From Pseudeuparius sepicola (taxonomy: Eukaryota > Arthropoda > Insecta > Coleoptera > Anthribidae), in assembly GCA_963920635.1 (NCBI GenBank), contig OY987307.1:3472001-3536000 (forward strand): 64,000 bases of DNA, given 5' to 3'. The position numbers and the translations under genes are program-made. How positions within the stretch are numbered: position 1 is the first letter of the stretch; each line of letters starts with the position of its first letter. The notes under the pieces are model-generated. The model saw nothing but the letters and a program-made list of their open reading frames with translations. It did no database searches and had not been told where the DNA came from. Below, piece by piece: positions 1 to 10,642 of this stretch.

Positions 1-524
1 AATCGCTAGTATTCCAATGTCTCCAACTCTGGGTACTACTTCAGTGATGCTAATCCCTCCTCATGAGGTTCGCCGACAGTTCCAAATGGCAAATTACTAA
101 TATCACTTCCACTTGTAAGCCACCAACACGATCTTTACGATTCAATCGCCGCCAACCGAATGCCTGGAATCGAATGTCCAGACGGTCTCCCCTCCCTTTT
201 CTGGATCCGGAAATGGAAAAATGACACCACAAAACATAAAAAACTGGGTCACAATTTCCCCACCTTTCTAAAGTCATATACTTACCTTGCCACTTTTATA
301 TAAAACTTTTTTTCTATGTGCAAAAATTAGAGAAATAATAGGGGCGTCAGAGTTTTCCCTTGAAGACCCTGTACATATAGAGGCATCGAAGGTCGTGGGC
401 CCCATTTTTATAGGAATTTTTTATTTTATTTTTCGTTTATCTACTTGGCAATAGAAACCTGTAAGTACATTTTTTTTAAACACCCTATATACTGTTTACT
501 GACCTACTGATTTCATTTTAGTTC
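1..524. other. No recognisable gene
   Basis: I see no convincing coding region, RNA gene or element end here. A short open frame on the minus strand in the first 280 bases has no recognisable domain. A splice-donor-like sequence on the minus strand near 285 is the only hint of an exon. Confidence 0.4.
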
Positions 525-850
525 CTCATCACCGCCAACGCGGGAATCGACAGAAGATGATTTTACGTTGAGTCAGTTGAGTGTATCTACGAGTATAATG
601 GAACCTACAGTAATTCTAGAAGAATCAAGACAAGAAATAGTTTTCTTCAAATACGCCATCAACTTCGACAGCAATCCAGTACAAGCCGAACATAGCAGCA
701 AAGCAAAAACAACCTAAAATAGATAACTTTCTGTTTTTAGCAAAAGTCAATCAGCAAGAATTGACAAAGCTTTGGCTTATTTCATTACTTAAAACATTGC
801 AACCTGGTTATGTACCACCTATTAGAACGTTAACACAAGTAAAAATTATA
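525..850 (+). pseudogene. Decayed hAT transposase N-terminal fragment
   Basis: The stretch can be read with one frame change near 650. It begins with a serine/threonine-rich acidic segment that follows an acceptor-like TTTTAG at about 521, and continues into a lysine/glutamine-rich segment reading QPKIDNFLF. About 40 residues later it reads LQPGYVPP, which resembles the conserved region after the BED finger in hAT transposases. No catalytic region follows before the tandem repeat at 1138, so this would be only a 5' fragment. The call rests on short motifs and a broken frame, and a fragment of another element is possible. Confidence 0.35.
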
Positions 851-1137
851 TACAGCTACAATCAACTTTTTAAAATTACATTTAAAAAATGCTACTTCAA
901 TTAATAAAAAGTATGTTAACAAATAAACAAAGTGAGAGTAGAGAGTTTTTTTTAGTATAGATATAGATTATTTATTCTGTAAGTGAAAGCTTTCGCAAAT
1001 ATTTATTCTTTCATCAGTCACAAAGTCACAACACAAGTCACAGGTCACAACAACTATAAAAATTAATGAAACCTGCAATAGTAATTGTACGAAAAGGTAA
1101 ATTACTTGGCGACAAATCACACATGGCGAGTTCCCCA

Positions 1138-1245
1138 ATATCGATATATCGCAATATCGATATATCGCAATATCGATATATCACAATATCGATATATCGC
1201 AATATCAATATATTACAATATCGATATATCGATATTTAAAAAAGA
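1138..1245. repeat. 16-bp tandem repeat rich in TATCGATA
   Basis: About six copies of a 16-bp unit (CAATATCGATATATCG) lie head to tail, with extra TATCGATA-like copies near 1255-1270 and 1388-1405. The palindrome TATCGATA is the known DRE motif bound by insect DREF, and CGATA is a BEAF-type site. An open frame across the repeat is an artefact of the repeat unit. Confidence 0.85.
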
Positions 1246-1299
1246 AAATATCGTTGTTCGATATATCGATAAAAATGGCAATGAAGACAAAATAATAGT

Positions 1300-1395
1300 A
1301 ATTGCCCCTCCCCCGTACAAGCAAGTGGTTGCTTCTGGGGTACTCCTAGTTTGGGGTATTGTGAGGGTGAGAATTATTATTATTATTATTAAATA
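1300..1395. repeat. Short interspersed repeat, copy 1
   Basis: A ~95-bp sequence with a C-rich run (CCCCTCCCCC), a central GGTATTGTGAGGGTGAGAAT-like segment and a terminal (ATT)n tract. Related copies lie at 13527-13615 (same strand) and 50147-50263 (opposite strand). It is probably a small non-autonomous element whose insertion leaves or uses an AT microsatellite. Confidence 0.7.
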
Positions 1396-1558
1396 TCGAT
1401 ATATCGAAAAAAATCGCAGCCCTAGTTGCAACTTGTCGGCAATACCCGCGATCTGTGCTGTGATCGCCCCTGTGGCTGCAGGCGATAGTATTGCGTCGGC
1501 GTTCAAATGCTGCAAGTTGAATTGATCGCCGATCGCGTGAAGTACATTTCTATAAATA

Positions 1559-1705
1559 TGGAAGATTTCACAGAGAAATTAATTGAAAACGTTAAACAAC
1601 ACAATGTGTTATTTGATCTATCACACCACAATTACAAAAATGTTCATATTAAAAATAAAATATGGGACAGCATTGCAAAAGATATGAAATTAGGAATCTC
1701 TGGAG
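1559..1705 (+). CDS. MADF-domain first exon (partial gene)
   Basis: From the ATG the exon encodes about 49 residues and ends at a good donor, GGAG|GTAAAT. The sequence (FTEKLIENVKQHNVLFD... NKIWDSIAKDM) has the charged N-terminal helices and the IWDSIAK pattern of MADF domains. These are Myb-like DNA-binding modules common in insect transcription factors and in the accessory protein of PIF/Harbinger transposons. No second half of the domain is recognisable downstream, where a hAT remnant starts instead. It is either the 5' exon of a decayed Harbinger accessory gene or a host-gene remnant. Confidence 0.5.
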
Positions 1706-1779
1706 GTAAATACAGGGTGATGATTTTAATACTTTTTATTACAAAATTCAACTAGTGAAATAATTATTATTTTCTTGTA

Positions 1780-3415
1780 AACCTGATGAAGATGTTGTGC
1801 AAAAAGCTATTCCGGAAGGTGAAGACACTGAGAGTTTACAAAATATTGAAAGCCCTGATGTACCGAGTGAAAACGAGAATGAGAGTGATTCCTTCTCACT
1901 TGAGGCAGTTGGTAATAAAAATTATACAGAAATGGATCCAAATATTATTATGAATATAGACAAGGCTAATTTCGGTGAGTCCCCCAATGCAAAGAAAAAT
2001 CTGTAATTATAAAAAATGGTCCGTGCCAACCCAAGTGACGTTTTAAAGCCGATAAAAATAACCAATCTTTTTCAAATAATTATTATATTGAAAAGACAAT
2101 GTCAGGAGTAATTTTGCCAAGACTGTGGATATCATATTCGTTGCAACTTGATGTAGCGTATTGTGATCCATGTGGGTTATTCGCAGATGATCGAATTGGT
2201 AATCCTTGGATATCTGGATTTTTGAATAACTGGTCTCATCTAAGCCAAGCAATAAAAAGGCATGGAAACTCGAAAAAGCACCAACGAGCGTGTATGGCGT
2301 ATAAACTTTGGAAATGCGACAATACTCTAGATATACAAAGTCGCATTCTTGCAAAACAACCTCTAGCACCGTATGTTCATTGTGCTGCACATAATTTGAA
2401 TTTGGTACCGAATGACAGTGTAAAATTAATCCCTGTTCTTGTAGATTTCTACAATATGGTGGAAGGGCTGTATATTTTTTTCTCTCAAAGCATTCATCGA
2501 TGGAATTTACTAATGTCTGAGTTTGAAAAAAAAAGAAACATATCCCTAAACGACTATGTCCTACTCGATGGTCTTTCAGACATGATGCTTTATTTTCCTT
2601 AAGGTACAATTTTTCCGAAATTCTAATAGTGCTATCCAAAATAATCCTTACTTCTTCAAAATTAAATGAAAGAGCTGAAGCCCAAGGATTTCAAAAACAA
2701 TTAACAAAGTTTGAAACAATACTTTTGTTTGTTATGGAATCTGAAAAATTAAACCGTTTGGATGTGATTTCTGAGTTACTACAGAACAAAAATTATAATA
2801 TTTCCAAAGCACCATCTTTATTAAAAAATAGTTTAAACGTAATTGCGAAATAATTTTAACCAAGTAAAGAAAATGGCTCTCAATTTATCGGAAAAATGGG
2901 GTATTGCACCTCTGTTTGAAAACAAACTAATTAGAAAAACTAAGCGATATTTTGACGAACTCGCCAATGACGAGGTTACTGAACCCTGAGATTAGCTTTA
3001 AAGTTAACGTCTTTAATGCATCTTTTGATATCGTTATTGCGCAGTTACGCCATAGGTTTTCCAGTCTACATAAAATATCTGAAATTTTTTTTATTTATTT
3101 GTTATTATTGACCCAGTTTTTTTAACTTCTTCCGATAATGAAATTCAAGCTGCCGCTGAACAATTGGCAATCAAATATAAAAATGATCTGACGGACAACT
3201 TTGCAATAGAAATTTAAAATTTAAATATACATTCAAGGAAAATTTTTCATAAATTAATGATCCAATAGAAATGCTAAAATTAATATTAATAGATTTTGAT
3301 ATTTTATCTACCTCATTTGAAGAAGTTTCTACGGCAATAATCTTATTTTTAGTTTTACCTGTTAACGGTGGCCTCGGCAGAAAGGTCGTTTTCAAAATTA
3401 AGCATAATAAAGAAC
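1780..3415 (+). pseudogene. Decayed hAT transposase, ZMYM1/TTF-finger type
   Basis: Several frames must be joined, so this is a relic. In order it shows an acidic N-terminal segment (1797-2006) and a TTF-type zinc finger at about 2100-2300 (CDPCGLFADD, then HLSQAIKRHGNSKKHQRAC). Next comes the hAT core signature VHCAAHNLNL near 2375, and last the C-terminal hAT dimerisation motif ASAERSFSKL near 3368-3400. The RNase H-like core between 2600 and 3300 is fragmentary with many stops. Gene order and motifs match ZMYM1-like hAT transposases. The 3' end is cut by the foldback element at 3419. No 8-bp TSD could be assigned. Confidence 0.7.
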
Positions 3416-3418
3416 TAT

Positions 3419-4228
3419 TTATCTCTGCTGAGAAATAAATCCGTTCTTATACAGGGTGTTCACAAAATATGAATAAAAATTACATTCAAAATGTGCTTAA
3501 ATCTCGAAATTTTCAAATGGAAGCCCCCATTTTTTTTAATGCGATCTTATTCACTACTAAAAATGATGACAACTTTGTGTAAGGTTTTCTATACCTAATT
3601 GCAGTAATTTTCGATTAATTTACGAAAAACCCATTTTTCGCCCATAAAATGCTGGGTTTGCTTAATGCTTGAAAAATCATATTAGCCGTGGACGTTGAAA
3701 AGACAATTGCGGCTGAGGAAATGTCACTTGGTTTATAAATTATTGTCAACAATAAAGCCGGCGCGCTTAAATTACAAAAATGAAGATTATGTATCGCACG
3801 TTCTTGATATTACTTTGTTGCATTCTCCGTAGATAATAAAACATTTAAATAATTCTTCGTTTGTGTAATTTAAGTGCGCCGGCATTATTGTTGACAATAA
3901 TTTATAAACCAAGTGACATTTCCTCGGCCGCGATTGTCTTTTCAACGTCCACGGCTAATATGATTTTCCAAGTCCAAGCGTTAAGCAAACCCCGCATTTT
4001 ATGGGTGAAAAATGGGTTTTTCGTAAATTAATCGAAAATTATTACTGCTTTTAGGTATAGGAAACCTTACACAAAGTTGTCATAATTTTTAGTGGTGAAT
4101 AGGATCGCATTAAAAAAAAGGGGGTTTCCATTTGAAAATTTCGAGATTTAAGCACATTTTGAATGTAATTTTTATTCATATTTTGTGAATACCCTGTATC
4201 AGAACGGATTTATTTCTCAACAGAGATC
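3419..4228. repeat. Foldback element (arms ~370 bp)
   Basis: Left arm 3419-3785 and right arm 3865-4228 are near-perfect reverse complements around a short centre. Each arm carries the TATACAGGGTG-type motif about 28 bases inside its outer edge. The outermost shared bases are AGAAATAAATCCGTTCT. There is no coding capacity. The element interrupts the 3' end of the preceding hAT relic. Confidence 0.9.
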
Positions 4229-5580
4229 ACTAGGTCAGGGCTTCTGTTACACGATGCCAAAAATTCGTTTTTAAATTTCGCGGTTCCTCGTATAAATTGC
4301 TAATTGACTTTAGGTCCGCACCTGTATTTTTTTTTTCGGAAAAATGCAAATATCTCAAAAACGGTTAGATTTAGACATAGGACATGTTGCATGTTTTTGT
4401 TCCAAAATGAGGCCTAGAATCCAAAAATGCAATAATATACGGGGTGTCCATTTGAGAAAAGAAATTTGATATTGACTTCCGGTATAACCGGAAGTGCCAG
4501 ATTCACCAAAATATTTTAGTCGAGCAGCGCCCATCAGCATTGGTGAGGTGCCAAATTTTCAGAATTTTACTACTTTTAGTTTTCAATATATAGATCGATG
4601 CAGTTCGTGGTGGGCCACCCTGTATAAACGTCGCTATACGCCTTGCGCTCCCATTGGTGGATTGAGTCACGTGACACATAACCTTATTTCTACCGTCCGA
4701 TGGATGATGAATCGGCTTGTTTACTAAGTCGATTGGATGATGTCGGAGATTATTCAGACCTATCTTGTCTCATATTTTATATTGCGTATGACCTCCTTTT
4801 TCGGCGATGGGCGCTGCGACATGAAAAACGAAGTGGTAATAATTATTTCCAATGGTGTAACCCACCCTCGATTTTCTTGAAATTTTGGCTACCCCCCCAA
4901 CATTAATTTTTTGGCTTTCACCTCCGCCGGCTTGAATAATTTTTGGCACGCCTATGCCCAATTTCATACTTCGCAGTCTTTGTTGACACTGTCTGGTGTT
5001 TTCCGCCCGATTCAGTTACTTTTCGAAAGTCACTGTCTTCATTTCCTTCCACACTGTACTACATGGCTATCGGCCATTCAATTTTAACACGATGAATTTT
5101 GTTTAAAATAATTTATATAACACGTGTTAAGTTTATGGCTGTGATGTTAATTTAACATTTTAATGTGTGACATGGGATTTCCATCGTCTTTTTACACCTG
5201 TATTAAACTCAGTTGCTCCAATTTTCTGTACACACCTGACATGTGAGTATCACATAACCAAAGAAATTTAATTCCTCTTTTTCATATGAAATTCGTTGAC
5301 TCTTCTCTAAGTTGTGTCATGCTCTCTTTTAGGTGGTACTGATGATGGATATGTACAGGGCCGTTCCTAACCCTTTTGGCGCCCCGGGCAAAATAAAATT
5401 TACCGCCCCCCCCCCCCATAAAAAATTAGTTTGTTCGTTCAAATATAGGAAAATAAATCAAAATATCGTGAAAATCCTTAGCATAATACAGAAGCACTTC
5501 ATTAAAGCCGTAAACTTACTTTGTAATTAGATACAAGCAGTGACTATAGAACTATAGTCACTGGTACAAGGAACATGCAT
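4229..5580. other. No gene; fragments of interspersed repeats
   Basis: A 4330-4630 segment starts with an A/T-rich block, contains GGGGTGTCC and ends with CCACCCTGTATA, like the ends of the foldback families seen elsewhere in the window. At 5355-5420 CAGGGCCGTTCC followed by GGCGCCCCGGGC and a poly-C tract resembles the end of a hAT-type element, but no partner end is visible. No coding region is supported. Confidence 0.5.
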
Positions 5581-6439
5581 ACATTATAGTAGGTACAGCG
5601 TGTCCCAAATAGTTTGTCCTACCCCCTGGATCTCAGGAACTGTAAGAGATACGAAAAAAACTTGAATACAAAAGTTGTAAGGTTGGCAGTGGACGTAACC
5701 TCTCTTTTATTTTCACATATACAGGGCGATTCTTATTTGCAGGACAAAAATAAAATATTTAGATTTTGACAATTGCATTAATCCTTTGGAATATTTGCAT
5801 TTTCCATGAAATTTGCTACAGAACCGTTTTTTAGTTTTGTATTTTGGATGCAGTGTTGCCAAGATATCGAATTTTTCTTGTAGTTTAGGGACTTCGTGGA
5901 GGTTATGGAAACTGAAGCTGTATCTTTATTTTAATAGATATCAAAGATATATTTTAGCCGAAGTATGACAGCACAACCGTGTGTGGTGTGGTATGTCTAA
6001 ATTGGTTTTTGCATATACAGTGTGTTCATAACAGGCTCTCAAATACAGATAATTTCAAACAGCAACAACTTATTTTTTTCAAATGGAATGACCCATATTT
6101 CTATAGTTTGTTGGATGCCGGCGTCCAAGCCCCACATAAAATAAAAAGAAGTATAATTGGCTATTATTGAATAAAATTATTTCTTGATTTAGAATCAGAG
6201 GAAATATAATATCAAATTTTAATTTTTGCCCATGAAATATAGGGCCTAATGTGCGTCTACACAACATACCACACCAGACGTGCATAGATTTGTGCCCTTG
6301 TTTTTTTTATTTATTTTATATTTCCTCTGAAAAAATAAGTTATTGCTGTTTGAAATTATCTGTATTTGAGAGCCTGTTATGAACACACTGTATATGCAAA
6401 AACCAATTTCGACATCACTCCACACACGGTTGTGCTGCC
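5581..6439. repeat. Large foldback element, left arm and loop
   Basis: Sequence 5581-6100 is the reverse complement of 6333-6447 joined to 12955-13340. The two outer arms are now 7 kb apart because a hAT transposon inserted in the right arm. The outer tip reads TACAGCGTGTCCC, a variant of the CAGGGTGTCC motif. The loop is about 6110-6330. Before the hAT insertion the element was about 1.25 kb. No coding region is seen. Confidence 0.9.
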
Positions 6440-6878
6440 ATACTACGCAGGGGCGACGGGTCGGGGAGGGGGGGGGGGTAATAGGGGTAATTACCCCCCC
6501 CCCAGGAATTATAATTACCCCAAAAATTATAATAATATAATTATTATTATTCGCAAATTAAAATCCGCACCCAGGGCCTAGATTTTTGGCCATTCGTTTG
6601 ACAAGGAAGATGCAAACGTTATACACTCACGACCTAACCTAACCTATATATTTTGTGCACTCACGTGTCACTGGTCACTGTTTCATTGTTTGCGTTTGTT
6701 TTCAATCAATTAGATACCAGAGACGGGCGAGGCGGCAGAGGCTGCCGCTGCGGTCAAACGTTTATTCCGGATTCCCTAAGTAATAAGTATAGGTAGTGGG
6801 AGACGTGGGAGTGTGGAGTTTGGCTTATTTGCAACAAAACGTAACAAAGACAAAGGTAAGGTAAATGCTCTTTGTCAG

Positions 6879-7006
6879 TATAGTCCGTGCACTCTAAGTT
6901 GACACGCGAGAACCTCAGTTAAGCGTCGCACAATAAGCTGCTTATGGAGCTCTGGCGCTTAGGCTGAGGTTTTCGCGTGTCAGATTAGAGTGCACGAACT
7001 GTATTA
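6879..7006. repeat. Miniature foldback (128 bp)
   Basis: Two ~45-base arms face each other: TCCGTGCACTCTAA...GACACGCGA with AACCTCAG on the left, and its reverse complement with a few changes on the right. It lies in the 5' leader of the hAT element. It looks like a MITE with TA-flanked ends (TATAGTCC / GTATTA). Confidence 0.8.
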
Positions 7007-7099
7007 GTCATTAGTCAGTCCTCCTATTATTAATAGGAGTGCTTTGAGGAGTGCTATTACTATGAATAAGTCGTTTTTACTTTTTAGAACGAAAATGAA

Positions 7100-7550
7100 A
7101 CGCGTTCAATCGAATCTAAATGCGTTTTTAAAAAACAAAAGAAAACCAATAATACTGAATCTACTGAAAGTAATGAAAGTATAGACTCTCCAAGTCAAGT
7201 CAGTCCCAGTCTCAGTATTCCCAGTACAAGTTTTTCTAAAATCAACGAGGATTTTAACCCACAACCGACGCAACTCGAGGTACCAATGCTTGAAAAACAA
7301 AAGATAGATGAAGATATTGAAAACGGCGAAGAACTAATCGGTAATTTTTTCTCAGAAATCGACATTGGTGCTTATATAAATAAAAATCAGCACCAAATTT
7401 CTGATTTAAAAATACGCAGCATTTTAAATAATGCATATGTCCCAAAAAAAGAATTTAAATTTCCGTATTCGCTACATCAAAAAAATAATAAAGAAGTAAA
7501 ATGTTATCTGTCAAAAAAACATTTTGATCTTTTTAATTGGTTGACTTATG
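7100..7550 (+). pseudogene. hAT transposase N-terminal part (upstream of Harbinger insertion)
   Basis: A serine-rich segment from about 7100 is followed by an open frame from 7286 that encodes MLEKQKIDEDIENGEEL and ends with KKHFDLFNWLTYE where the Harbinger element begins. The F-x-x-NWL pattern directly precedes the TTF-type finger in this hAT family. The finger resumes at about 10643 with YSKENGVFCKYC, but in a shifted frame, so the gene would still be broken without the insertion. Confidence 0.65.
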
Positions 7551-7852
7551 AAGTGGTTTCCAAAAGAGCGGTGACGCGCACCGTAACGTAATAAAGCGGT
7601 ACTGTCTTAAATGCTAGCGGTGGACGTGACGGCGCGAATAGTTCTTGCACGTTTTTCTACGGCGTCTGTTGTGTAGCGGCGAGTATCCGATGTGAATTAT
7701 TTTAGTATTGGTGAAAATAAGAAATTTGAAATAATATTATTCTTTATATGTTTAGGTAAGTTTCAATAATATATGCTCTAATAATAAAGAATAAAAGTTT
7801 TATTTTTTGTGCAATATCAGAATTCTAGGTTATACATACATAAATTCTAAAA

Positions 7853-9935
7853 ATGTGTTCTAATAAAGATCAGAGTATTGCCTGGTCATATGAACATGAT
7901 GAAGTGCTAATTGACTTTGTCAAAACACATGGATGCTTATACAATGTTCAACTGAAGGAATATCGCAATGCCCAATTAAAACAACGATTATGGAACGAGA
8001 TCGGAGACATTCTAAAAAAAAAGGTAAAAAATGTAATTTTTAAAGATCGAACATTTAGTTTTGTCTGTAATGTGTTTCTTGCCACTCCACAGCGCCTATA
8101 CCATTAAAATATGACTTAAATATTTCACGAATTTGCAAAGGTGCTTTCGCTGCACGTACGTTATTTTGAGTTAAAGATACAAAATTTTGGGTGGGTAGAA
8201 ATTGTTCATTTTCATTGTTAACCTGCGTGGGAGGCGGTATATTTGCGCCTCTTAATATATTATGTAATATACATGCGCAGGTAACTATTTTGTCAGTAAC
8301 TTCTGGTGTAGTTGCAATTGGCTGGAAAAATATTCTGAAATAAGAACACATAATACCAAAAGTGTTCTCTGTTGTCCTTCGTGCGCGAGAAAGTCGATAA
8401 TTGTAAATAGCCTTAGATTTATCAATTACTGATTGCCTTCTTGGATAAGGTTTCAGCAGGTGCTCATGCAAAGCAAAAGCCTCATCCCCCACCAGCACGT
8501 TAGGCACAGTTACATTCATACCAGGTAATGATCGTGGTGCTGAAAATTTAAACTCATTACTCAGTATTTGCTTGCCAAACTTGCTCTTCAAAAATATCCC
8601 TGTAAAATATTTCAATTTTATCAAATAGCTTTCAATTTTAACAAATAGCTTTACTAATCAATGCACTAATAAACATTTAAAATTACCTGCGTCCCCTTCT
8701 CTGCCATACGATCCTATGTCAACTGCCGTGAATTTGCAATCTGCGTCAACAATTGCTAACAGAACTATTGAGTAAAATTCTTTATAATTAAAGAATAATG
8801 ACCCGGTGTTTTTAGGCGCTTTCAAGCGTATGTGCTTGCCATCTATGGCTCCCACACAGTTTGGAAAATTCCATTGTGACATAAAATTGTTAGATATCTG
8901 TAGCAGTCGTTCCTGCGTTGGCTGTGGTAGCGCTATTTCAAGCATTTTATTAATAATACTAGTTGCAACGTGGTTTATTATGGAAGAAATCCACGAATGA
9001 GATATTCTGAATTGAAACGCTAAAGACCTGAAAGATTCTCCTGTAGCTAGGAACCTAAAACATAAAGAAATCAAGTTTGAATGCGCCTGAATCGTTACGT
9101 TATTTTTATATTTTATAATTAGTTTTTGTTGGTATTAGGTGTCGAATGTAGTAAACGATGGTCATACGTCCGCGACTACTACATACGACGAAGAGGAAAG
9201 CCACCAACTGGTTCTCCTGGCGAAGCAACCAAAAAACGGTCAGAACAATTATCATTTTTAGACAGTTGTTCTTCAGGGAAACGAAGGTTTTATTTTAAAG
9301 ATTACTCTTAACAAAAATTAATACAATGTAATGTTATTTGTAGTACTATTAGCAACATCAATGATGAAGGAAGTAGTATTAACGTCAGCGAAGACGAATT
9401 TCTGTCCGAAACTGTTATCAACGCAAATGAAGATGAAGAGGAATCAGGGCTATCGAATAACGATTTTCTTGATAGTGTACAAGAGCAAACTATTAAAACG
9501 CCTGAAAATATAAATTATGCACGAGGCGTGAAAAGAAAATATTCAACTCCGAAATCGAAAAATTCTGAGGAGAGAATAGCGCTGCTCCGAGAAATTGCTG
9601 GAAGAACGCGCGAACCAGCTGTTGAACAGGATGTCAACGATCTATTTTTTGCCTCAATGGCAAAATCTGTTAAGAAATTGCCAGAAGTGACTCAAGCCAA
9701 GTTAAGACTACAAATTGGCAGCATCGTTGGCACCGCTGAAATCGAGTTTATGTCGCGTACAACAAGTCGGCCTTCATCTGCATCAAGTTATGCAACCTCT
9801 GTTAGCTCTAATGACAACTCACAAAGATCGCATTTATTTCAACTTCCTTTGGACTCTTATCCAAATACACAGCCACCAAGAAATGAAGAGCTTGGTTATA
9901 ACGATTATAATGATTCATCATTCACTCAATTATAA
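7853..9935 (+). CDS. MADF-BESS accessory protein of Harbinger element
   Basis: Exon 1 (7853 to about 8022) encodes the first half of a MADF domain (LIDFVKTHGCLYNVQLKEYR, then QRLWNEIGDILKKK) and ends at AAAAAAG|GTAAAA. Exon 2 (about 9138-9282) encodes the second half (CSKRWSYVRDYYIRRR) and a basic tail. Exon 3 (about 9343-9935) is acidic, then carries a BESS motif (DVNDLFFASMAKSVKKLP) and a Ser/Asn/Gln-rich end. In Harbinger elements this protein is thought to bind DNA and bring the transposase into the nucleus. The best phase across the first junction is off by one at the obvious sites, so either a different splice site is used or an A-run has slipped. Intron 1 contains transposase exons 2 and 3 on the other strand. 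Confidence 0.75.
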
Positions 9936-10445
9936 ATAATACATTTTGTATAAAAACAATAAAAACATAAAAAGTTACAGGTATTTGTAGTTTAGTAATA
10001 AATATAACTTCTGCAAAATCTCTATATGCAAAGAAAGCATTAATATGTTTGTAACCCCGCATTCTAAATTATCATATAAATATACGTATGGTTCTCTTGT
10101 CTCGGTGAAACTTAAAACCAGTGAAAAATACGCAACTTACCTTAAGAAAACGCATAATTTCTGCTCGGGCGATATGGGTTTAGGGATTCGATTTGTTGGC
10201 ATCAAAGATATATCCTCTTTTATATAATTTAGGACATAATCGAAAAGTACGGGAGTCAAGCGAAAATATTCTCTAAATTTTTCACTATTATGATGTAGGT
10301 GTCGACACACTAACATTTGGTAAGCACCTTCTTCTTCACGTTTTTTAAATAATTGGGATTCAGATTCTCTTTGATGAATTTCCTCTTCTGATGACGAAGA
10401 TTCATCATCCAAAAAAACTATAAGTGCGATGTCGAGATCATCCAT
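8055..10445 (-). CDS. HARBI1-like Harbinger transposase, three exons
   Basis: The preferred start is the ATG at 10445 (reading MDDLDIALIVFLDDE), because upstream frame is GC-rich TIR sequence. Exon 1 is 10445-10141, exon 2 is 9054-8687 and exon 3 is 8599-8055. Splice sites are textbook (AG|GTAAGT, TTTTAG|G, G|GTAATT, TTACAG|G), with phases 2 then 1 that match exactly. The DDE nuclease residues are visible: Asp in CVGAIDGKHI (exon 2), Asp in LVGDEAF and Glu in TTENTFG (exon 3). A helix-turn-helix-like segment (GESFRSLAFQFRIS) comes before them. It would cut and join the element at its TIRs. The frame is fully open over about 400 residues, so it may be active. Exons 2-3 lie in MADF-gene intron 1, and MADF exons 2-3 lie in intron 1 of this gene. 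Confidence 0.9.
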
Positions 10446-10642
10446 ATCGACAATTTCAAAGTTTTGTGTTATTATCGTAGACAAGAGACGACAAACATTA
10501 TATGCGTTCCGTTGCGCGTTTTCTGACTTTACACAGCGGTCTACCGCTTTTAATCGCCGGCATATTATCCACCGTTTTGTGACGTCACCCACCGTAGTTT
10601 TACGCCCGCTATATTACGGCGCCGCTTCCGAGGAAACCAAAG

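Larger units (their letters stand above)
7554..10639. mobile_element. PIF/Harbinger transposon with two genes
   Basis: The TIRs start TGGTTTCC and continue through AAGCGG and CCGTAA blocks on both sides, with small gaps. The trinucleotide AAG flanks each end (7551-7553 and 10640-10642), fitting the 3-bp TSD of the superfamily, although TWA is the usual target. Inside are a HARBI1-type transposase on the minus strand and a MADF-BESS protein on the plus strand, the classic two-gene Harbinger content. Both genes look intact or nearly so. The insertion lies within the N-terminal coding region of the surrounding hAT transposase and so is younger than it. Confidence 0.9.

Noticed and set aside
1085..1525. 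146-residue frame with Ile/Tyr/Arg repeats
   Set aside because: Produced by the TATCGATA tandem repeat and the adjacent (ATT)n repeat.
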